Under the pieces are notes generated by a model. The model ran no database searches. It saw only the letters and a program-made list of their open reading frames with translations, and had not been told where the DNA came from. This document shows, in pieces, positions 59,111 to 64,000 of a stretch of DNA of 64,000 nt (positions are counted from its first letter, which is position 1; each line of letters starts with the position of its first letter). Both the position numbers and the translations under genes were made by a program. The DNA comes from Ruminococcus sp. (GTDB taxonomy: Bacteria > Bacillota > Clostridia > Oscillospirales > Acutalibacteraceae), in contig JAFRCW010000046.1 in NCBI GenBank assembly GCA_017404145.1, forward strand, positions 1 to 64,000, in the 5' to 3' direction.

Positions 59111-60760
59111 TTATTCCAGAATGATGATATAGTCAAATACAGGCTGTCCGCCGTCAAGAGCAATAATCTCGGTGCGGCTGTATTTTGTTTTGAGTTCCCG
59201 ATATACGGTATCGCTTTCTTCTTTGCTGACGGCTTCGCCGATCAGAAGAAGCATTATATCATAGTTCTGGGACTCCAGTTTCTCGCACAGTCCTGTTACC
59301 GCATCCGCGCGGGAAGCGCTGTCAATATAGATCGTATCGTCGACAAAGCCGATATAGTCGTCCTTCTTCACCTCGACGCCGTTTTGCTCGGTATCGCGGG
59401 ACGCAACAGACACCATACCCGTAACGACGTCTTTGATGATATCGTTCAGGTTTTCTTCGATCTCGTCGGCACCGCCGATGGTAGTGTCAAACATCGAGAT
59501 CGCGGAATATCCCTCTCCGATGGTCTTGGTCTTGATGATACGAATATCACAATCGCCGTAAAGCGACGCCGCCTGCTGTGCGGTCAGGACAATGTTGGAG
59601 TTGTTCGGAAAAACGAAAATGGTCTTGGCGTTCGCCTCTTCGTACGCATCGATCAGATCCTCGGCGGAGGGATTCATACTCTGTCCGCCGTCGACAACAA
59701 CGTCGCAGCCTAAGGAATTAAATATCTCTTTGAGACCTTCGCCCGCCGCTACCGTGACGATGCCGAAATCCTTCTTCGGCTTTTCCACATAGAAAACGGT
59801 CTCTTCTTTTTCTTCGACAACGGGATGCGTCTCGTTGTGCTGCAGAGTCATATTCTCGATTTTGGTGGTGAGAAACTCACCGTAACTCTGACAGTGATTA
59901 AGGATATCGCCGGGGGTCTTGGTATGCACGTGAACCTTGACGATGGTACCCTCCTGAAATGCGACGACCGAATCGCCTACAGAGTTGAGCCAGCCGATAA
60001 ACTCATCCAGATCAAAATCGTCGATATCAATTTTGCTCTTTTGCAGTCTTAAGAGAAATTCGGTGCAGTAGCCGAACTCTAAGATGCTGTCCTCGGTAAA
60101 GGCGTTGAGATCGGGCTTTCTCGGACCGTTGTCCACAGTGGAGGTTTCCTCAAATACCATACCGGACAGCGCCGCTCTCATACCCTCGGCAATATACAGG
60201 AAGCCCGCGCCGCCGGAATCGACTACGCCCGCCTCCTTCAACACATCCAGCAGATCGGGGGTACGCTCCAAGGACGCTCTGATCTCGTTGATAAAGCCGT
60301 CGAAAAATTCTTCAAAGCTCTCCACGGCGTGTTCGGAGGTGGACTCCACCGCCTCTCTGTAAACGGTGAGGATGGTACCCTCTACCGGCACCGATACCGC
60401 CTGATAGGATTCTTTCACACCGGAACGCAGCGCCTTGGAAAAGGCTCTGGTGTCCGCTTCTTTGACGCCGGAAAGACCCTTGGCAATACCGGAGAAGATC
60501 CTTGAAAGAATGACGCCCGAGTTACCGCGCGCGCCTAAGAGCATCTCTCTGGCAGAGATCGCCGCGACGTCGCCGAGCAGGTCGGATTTTCCCGACTTTT
60601 TTGCGCCGGAGCTGATGGTCATATACATATTGTCGCCCGTGTCGCCGTCGGGAATGGGAAACACGTTGAGATCGTTGACGGTCTTGCGGTTGGCGTTTAA
60701 GTTCTGTGCGCCCGCTCTGAGCATATCCGAATACATTTTTCCGTTGATCGTTAATGTTCT
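59111..60760 (-). CDS. fakA: FakA-like fatty-acid kinase (DAK2 domain)
   Basis: ATG 60760 after AAGGAAGG gives 549 residues. The N-terminal DhaL/DAK2 domain has the Mg-ATP aspartates in NVFPIPDGDTGDNMYMTIS (near residues 30-48) and GARGNSGVILSRIFSG. The middle domain has YCTEFLLRL, and the C-terminal DegV-like domain includes TIFVFPNNSNIVLTAQQAA. It phosphorylates fatty acids held by FakB, and the acyl-phosphate enters phospholipid synthesis. With plsX and acpP nearby, this forms an exogenous-fatty-acid route. Confidence 0.93.
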   Translation of the reverse strand, partial: RTLTINGKMYSDMLRAGAQNLNANRKTVNDLNVFPIPDGDTGDNMYMTISSGAKKSGKSDLLGDVAAISAREMLLGARGNSGVILSRIFSGIAKGLSGVKEADTRAFSKALRSGVKESYQAVSVPVEGTILTVYREAVESTSEHAVESFEEFFDGFINEIRASLERTPDLLDVLKEAGVVDSGGAGFLYIAEGMRAALSGMVFEETSTVDNGPRKPDLNAFTEDSILEFGYCTEFLLRLQKSKIDIDDFDLDEFIGWLNSVGDSVVAFQEGTIVKVHVHTKTPGDILNHCQSYGEFLTTKIENMTLQHNETHPVVEEKEETVFYVEKPKKDFGIVTVAAGEGLKEIFNSLGCDVVVDGGQSMNPSAEDLIDAYEEANAKTIFVFPNNSNIVLTAQQAASLYGDCDIRIIKTKTIGEGYSAISMFDTTIGGADEIEENLNDIIKDVVTGMVSVASRDTEQNGVEVKKDDYIGFVDDTIYIDSASRADAVTGLCEKLESQNYDIMLLLIGEAVSKEESDTVYRELKTKYSRTEIIALDGGQPVFDYIIILE

Positions 60761-60764
60761 CATC

Positions 60765-61832
60765 TTAGAGTACCTTCCTTGTCTTTGCATTGTTGGAAAT
60801 CATTTCATCCAGTATTTTATCCGCCGCGTCCAGTCCGACAAACATCGACTGACGCCGTATCATTCTTCTGGACAGAGCCTTCTCATCGATCAGCCGGCGC
60901 GCCTTTCTCACCGCGTCGGAGACAGTATTGCCGAGCATCGACATCTCCTGAGAGGAGAAAAACTCCGCTGTCGCCGCGGGACCTCTGACCGTCATCAGAT
61001 GCACCAGCGGTACGCCTGCCGCAGCCGCTTCAAAATTCTCATAACCCTCGGGACGGGTCAGGATCACATCGGCGCTTTCCATATAAACGTCCATCCGCTT
61101 GTTCACGGTGATGATCTGTACACATCTGTTATCCTGGTACCGTTTTCTTAACAGCTCGCCCTTCTCACAGCCGCGGTCAACAAATACGAAAAAGAGAAAA
61201 CCCTCTTTCTCCACCTTGAGCATTTCATCACAGACATCCCGAATCTCTTCGTAGCCGATTCCCTGTGAAAGAAGCATATAGACGCGCGTATTCTCATCGA
61301 TCGCAAGGTAGTTTCTTGCCGCCTTCTTGGTAAAGCGCCGGAAAAAATCTTTTTCCACCGGCATACCGGTCGGATAAAACTCTCCTTCGATTCCCTTCGC
61401 TCTGAGCTTGTCCGCCATATCCCTGTGCGGGATAAAAAAGCCGTCCAGCCCTTCACCCGAAATGCCCTGCACCGCTCCCGCGTCGGTAAGCAGTCCGTAG
61501 AACTTCGGCATACCGGTGAACCGTTTTCTGACCGCTGAAGCCGTTTTTGCCGCTCTCGCATCGGCGGCAACGACGCAGTCAAAGCCTTCGCTCTCAATAT
61601 ATTCGCACAACCGGTCTGCGATCGCCCTGTCCATGGGATCATAAGAAGGATAGACAGACGACAGCGCCGCCTTTGTGCGTGAAACCAATTCTTTATACCT
61701 GCTGCCGGACGGAGTATAAAACGACGAAAGCCTGCGGATCTCACAGGCGGCGCCTCTCTCCCGCGACGACTCATACAAAGCCGCGGCGGCAGAGTACATC
61801 TCCCTGTCGGCAGACAAAATCAATATCTTCAT
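60765..61832 (-). CDS. MGDG-synthase/MurG-like glycosyltransferase
   Basis: ATG 61832 (AAAGGAAC before it) gives 355 residues of a GT-B glycosyltransferase. The N-terminus KILILSADREMYSAAAALYE and the acceptor part FYGLLTDAGAVQGISGEGLDGFFI resemble monogalactosyl-diacylglycerol synthase. The donor part has ADVILTRPEGYENFEAAAAGVPLV, the sugar-nucleotide motif. A lipid acceptor such as diacylglycerol fits the operon (FakA, FakB, PlsX). The usual GGG loop is altered, so the sugar is uncertain. Confidence 0.8.
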   Translation of the reverse strand: MKILILSADREMYSAAAALYESSRERGAACEIRRLSSFYTPSGSRYKELVSRTKAALSSVYPSYDPMDRAIADRLCEYIESEGFDCVVAADARAAKTASAVRKRFTGMPKFYGLLTDAGAVQGISGEGLDGFFIPHRDMADKLRAKGIEGEFYPTGMPVEKDFFRRFTKKAARNYLAIDENTRVYMLLSQGIGYEEIRDVCDEMLKVEKEGFLFFVFVDRGCEKGELLRKRYQDNRCVQIITVNKRMDVYMESADVILTRPEGYENFEAAAAGVPLVHLMTVRGPAATAEFFSSQEMSMLGNTVSDAVRKARRLIDEKALSRRMIRRQSMFVGLDAADKILDEMISNNAKTRKVL

Positions 61833-61880
61833 ATGTTCCTTTCCGTGTGTATTTTGAATGACTTCGGCAGTCATTTTTAC

Positions 61881-61928
61881 ACACAATTAACCGAAATATT
61901 GACTTTTGCCCCAATTGTGTAATATAAT
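61881..61928 (+). promoter_or_regulatory. Promoter with inverted repeat upstream of the TetR gene
   Basis: TTGACT (61899-61904), 18 bases, TATAAT (61923-61928). ACACAATT (61881-61888) and AATTGTGT (61913-61920) flank the -35 as an 8-bp inverted repeat, a plausible operator for the TetR protein encoded downstream. The transcript leader before the ATG is about 110 bases and contains a CAAAAC/GTTTTG hairpin. Confidence 0.6.
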
Positions 61929-62045
61929 ACAGTAAATGGAGAATAATGAAAACATCAAAACCCGAGTGTTTTGGTGTAATTGCCACGAATAACTCATTAT
62001 TTGTCGATTATACCACAAATGTGTACTATTTATCGGAGGTCAGAG

Positions 62046-62642
62046 ATGAGCAAAACCGAAAAAGCACCCGACAGAAGAGTCGTCAAAACCAAGCGCGCGA
62101 TCAAAAACGCCTTTGCACGCCTGCTGTCCGAGAAGGATATCAACGATATCACCATCAGCGATATCGCCGATCTCGCCGATATCAACCGCAAAACCTTCTA
62201 CAACTACTATGCGGGCGTATATGAGATCGTCGACGAAATCGAAAACGACATTGCCGACGCGTTCGACAGAGTGCTGACCGAGTCAGACTTCAAGGATAAC
62301 CTCAAAACACCCCTGCAGGCGTTTGAAAAGCTGACTGCGATCATCAACACCGACCTCGACTTCTTCGGCTATTTGCTCTCGATGGACTCGAACGCCAACC
62401 TCGCCGTCAAGATCGTCAACCTCCTCAAAGCAAAAACCCGCGAGCTGGTCATCCCCTATGTTCCCGTGGACGAGAAAAAGGTGGACCTGATGCTCGACTT
62501 TACGATGTCCGGACTGGTCGCGGTGTACCAACGGTGGTTTAACTCCGACCGCAGAGAATCGCTCGACGAAATCTCCGAGAATATCAACGTCTTGTGCTTC
62601 AAGGGTATTCCCGCATACTTAGAAATGGACATCAAATTCTAG
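62046..62642 (+). CDS. TetR-family regulator
   Basis: ATG 62046 behind TCGGAGG gives 198 residues. The HTH (RAIKNAFARLLSEKDINDIT, ISDIADLADINRKTFYNYYA) is at residues 15-60, and a helical effector domain follows. It is divergent from the glycosyltransferase/FakA/DegV operon, so it may control that lipid cluster, sensing an acyl compound. This is inferred from position only. Confidence 0.85.
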   Translation: MSKTEKAPDRRVVKTKRAIKNAFARLLSEKDINDITISDIADLADINRKTFYNYYAGVYEIVDEIENDIADAFDRVLTESDFKDNLKTPLQAFEKLTAIINTDLDFFGYLLSMDSNANLAVKIVNLLKAKTRELVIPYVPVDEKKVDLMLDFTMSGLVAVYQRWFNSDRRESLDEISENINVLCFKGIPAYLEMDIKF

Positions 62643-62703
62643 TGCAGAGTGCAGAATTTTGGGAGGACTCCGTCCTCACCTGAATTTATAAACAATAAAC
62701 AAC

Positions 62704-62740
62704 GCAGGATGTTCTTTGTAAAACCTCCTGCGATTTTTCT
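62704..62740 (+). terminator. Terminator after the TetR gene
   Basis: CGCAGGA and TCCTGCG form the stem of a large-loop hairpin followed by ATTTTTCTT. A GTGCAGA/GAGGACTCCGTCCTC repeat (62642-62680) lies just before it. Confidence 0.6.
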
Positions 62741-62768
62741 TGCAAAACCCTTGGATCCGTTGTACAAT
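62740..62768 (+). promoter_or_regulatory. Promoter immediately before the DUF1624-type gene (leaderless mRNA)
   Basis: TTGCAA (62740-62745), 17 bases, TACAAT (62763-62768). The predicted first base is at about 62775, the A of the ATG, and no ribosome site precedes that ATG. Confidence 0.5.
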
Positions 62769-62774
62769 AGCCCT

Positions 62775-63530
62775 ATGAAAAAGACTGATTTATCCACTCG
62801 ATACAACCTGATAGATGTGATCCGCGGCGTTGCCGTGCTCAATATGGTCGCCTACCACCTGTGCTACGATATCTTTGAGGTGTTCGCTGTACATGTAGGC
62901 TGGTATCTGACGACCGGCGCCGTCATATGGGAACGGTTCATCTGCTGTACCTTTATCCTCGTCTCCGGTATCTCGATGAACTTTTCGAAGCATCCGTACA
63001 AGAGAGGCATCATCGTCAACCTCTGCGGTTTTGCCATCACGGTGATCACGGTGCTCGCGATGCCTTCCCAAGCGATCTGGTTCGGCATTCTCAACCTGAT
63101 CGGATGCTCGATGCTCATTACCGCGGCGCTGAAGCCGCTTTTTGAGAAAATACCGCCGATTGGGGGAGCCGTCGGCTCTCTGGTGCTGTTTTCGTTTTTC
63201 TACGGCTTGCCGAAGCGATTCTTGGGACTTTTCGGACTCAGGCTTTTTGCCCTGCCCGATGCGCTGTACCGGTTCAAATATCTGTCCTTCCTCGGGCTGA
63301 AATCGGCTGATTTCCATTCCTCCGACTACTTTCCTCTGCTGCCGTGGATCTTCCTGTTTTTTGCGGGCTTCTTCCTGTGGAAAATGATCGAGCGATGCCG
63401 CAAGACGGAGTTCTTTCGCCCGAATATCCCCGTGTTCAGCTTCGTCGGCAGACACAGCCTGCTGATTTATCTTTTGCACCAGCCGATTCTCTACGGGATC
63501 TGCTATGTGATATTTTTGTTTATCGTTTAA
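62775..63530 (+). CDS. DUF1624/heparan-alpha-glucosaminide acetyltransferase-like membrane protein
   Basis: I place the start at ATG 62775 (251 residues). The 42 upstream in-frame codons overlap a terminator and repeat and read as non-protein. About seven membrane helices are seen. The N-terminal YNLIDVIRGVAVLNMVAYHL has the R-G and H of the acyltransferase-like family (PF07786), and FSFVGRHSLLIYLLHQPILY closes it. Members may acetylate surface sugars. The likely leaderless start is unusual. It is the last chromosomal gene before the right-hand element. Confidence 0.75.
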   Translation: MKKTDLSTRYNLIDVIRGVAVLNMVAYHLCYDIFEVFAVHVGWYLTTGAVIWERFICCTFILVSGISMNFSKHPYKRGIIVNLCGFAITVITVLAMPSQAIWFGILNLIGCSMLITAALKPLFEKIPPIGGAVGSLVLFSFFYGLPKRFLGLFGLRLFALPDALYRFKYLSFLGLKSADFHSSDYFPLLPWIFLFFAGFFLWKMIERCRKTEFFRPNIPVFSFVGRHSLLIYLLHQPILYGICYVIFLFIV

Positions 63531-63583
63531 TACCTGAAATAAGCGCAACTTCGGTCACGTGTTCTAAGGGACAAAAAATAATA

Positions 63584-63616
63584 TGTACGGTGTAGTCGGC
63601 GACGGCTACACCGTTT
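63584..63616 (+). terminator. Terminator at the boundary with the right-hand element
   Basis: ACGGTGTAG and CTACACCGT form a 9-bp stem around ten bases, with TTTTCT after it. It separates the DUF1624-type gene from the converging recombinase gene. Confidence 0.75.
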
Positions 63617-63637
63617 TCTCTGCAAATAGCCCATTTT

Positions 63638-64000
63638 TTACGCTGTCTTTGGCAGCTTCGGATTGTTGCGGATCTCGTCCATAATAGATAGTATTTCCTT
63701 TTCGCTCGGAATGTCAATAATTCCTACGGCTGTGAAATGAATCTTAATCGGGATGTGATACTTTCCGTCGAGCTTAACTTTCTTGAACACCTCAATTTTG
63801 CTGATAAGGGTGTTCACAAGTTTTTCGTCGAGCTCTTCAAAATCCGTACATTGACGAATAGTCTTTAGAAAGGCTTTTAAATCAACGGTAGTTTTTTCAG
63901 CGTTGTTCAGAGCGAGTTCGTCCGATTTGATTTGTGCCGACAAGGATTTTTGCTCGGCTTCATAATTTGCTGCCATCATAGAATAGCGTTCCTCGGAAAG
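63638..64000 (-). CDS. Serine recombinase, C-terminal part (runs off right edge)
   Basis: The frame is open from the right edge (LSEERYSMMAANYEAEQKSL) to a stop at 63638, 120 residues. A coiled coil is followed by CTDFEELDEKLVNTLISKIE, then VFKKVKLDGKYHIPIKIHFT and AVGIIDIP. This is the end of TnpX/TndX-type large serine recombinases. The catalytic domain lies beyond the window. It marks the left end of another integrative element, whose junction with the chromosome is probably at about 63,540-63,640. Confidence 0.8.
   Translation of the reverse strand, partial: LSEERYSMMAANYEAEQKSLSAQIKSDELALNNAEKTTVDLKAFLKTIRQCTDFEELDEKLVNTLISKIEVFKKVKLDGKYHIPIKIHFTAVGIIDIPSEKEILSIMDEIRNNPKLPKTA

Overview
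The window looks like a gut-type Clostridia (Ruminococcaceae/Oscillospiraceae-like) chromosome. The support is AGGAGG-type ribosome sites, a Clostridia-style arginine cluster with bifunctional ArgJ, an L-box riboswitch, the FakA/DegV/PlsX lipid genes, and mobile-element families typical of gut Firmicutes (Cys-rich VLP, DUF4314, DUF5049, replication-relaxation protein, large serine recombinases). No rRNA or CRISPR array is present. Genus-level identity is inference.

Bases 1 to about 32,900 are accessory DNA built from several modules. (i) 1-7,355 is a mobilizable element: the N-terminal part of an RDR/QDE-1-like RNA polymerase, a Cys-rich VLP protein, ParM/ParR, a candidate oriT, MobC, an HUH relaxase, ParB and a large serine recombinase. 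(ii) 7,368-8,270 is a barnase-type toxin with a MuF-like N-terminus, next to its barstar immunity gene. (iii) 8,271-8,947 holds a MITE and a deviant tRNA-Ala(CGC)-like gene. (iv) 8,948-13,602 is an AT-rich five-gene operon framed by two copies of a 60-70 bp repeat. It encodes an alpha/beta hydrolase, a GpsA-like dehydrogenase, a two-TM coiled-coil protein, a HIT-deoxyribosyltransferase-like fusion and an HgdB-like protein. This is my best candidate for an undescribed system. (v) 13,941-24,893 is a second integrative element, read leftward: two overlapping serine recombinases, DUF4314, DUF5049, a replication-relaxation protein, a coupling ATPase split by an in-frame TAG, MT-A70 and small orphan proteins. 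(vi) 25,190-28,121 holds an NB-ARC STAND NTPase and a short tyrosine recombinase. (vii) 28,368-32,855 is a lipoprotein and small membrane-protein island with a TetR-like regulator.

About 33,100-63,530 is ordinary chromosome of higher GC. It carries a condensation-type acyltransferase, the KtrA/KtrB potassium system, a geranylgeranyl-reductase-family flavoprotein, an acyltransferase-3 protein, a DMT transporter and a 2-hydroxyacyl-CoA dehydratase/activase locus divided into two ORFs by repeat DNA. An L-box-controlled NhaC-type (probably lysine) transporter follows. A complete argG-H-C-J-B-D-F cluster then lies behind one strong promoter and an ARG box. A leftward lipid-metabolism block comes next: acpP, plsX, a GNAT protein, DegV/FakB, FakA and an MGDG-synthase-like glycosyltransferase. 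The segment ends with a TetR regulator and a DUF1624-type membrane protein.

From about 63,540 a second mobile element begins, with the C-terminus of another serine recombinase running off the right edge. The intergenic spaces of the chromosomal part are rich in palindromic and low-complexity repeats. Two of these interrupt the arg cluster and one divides the dehydratase locus.
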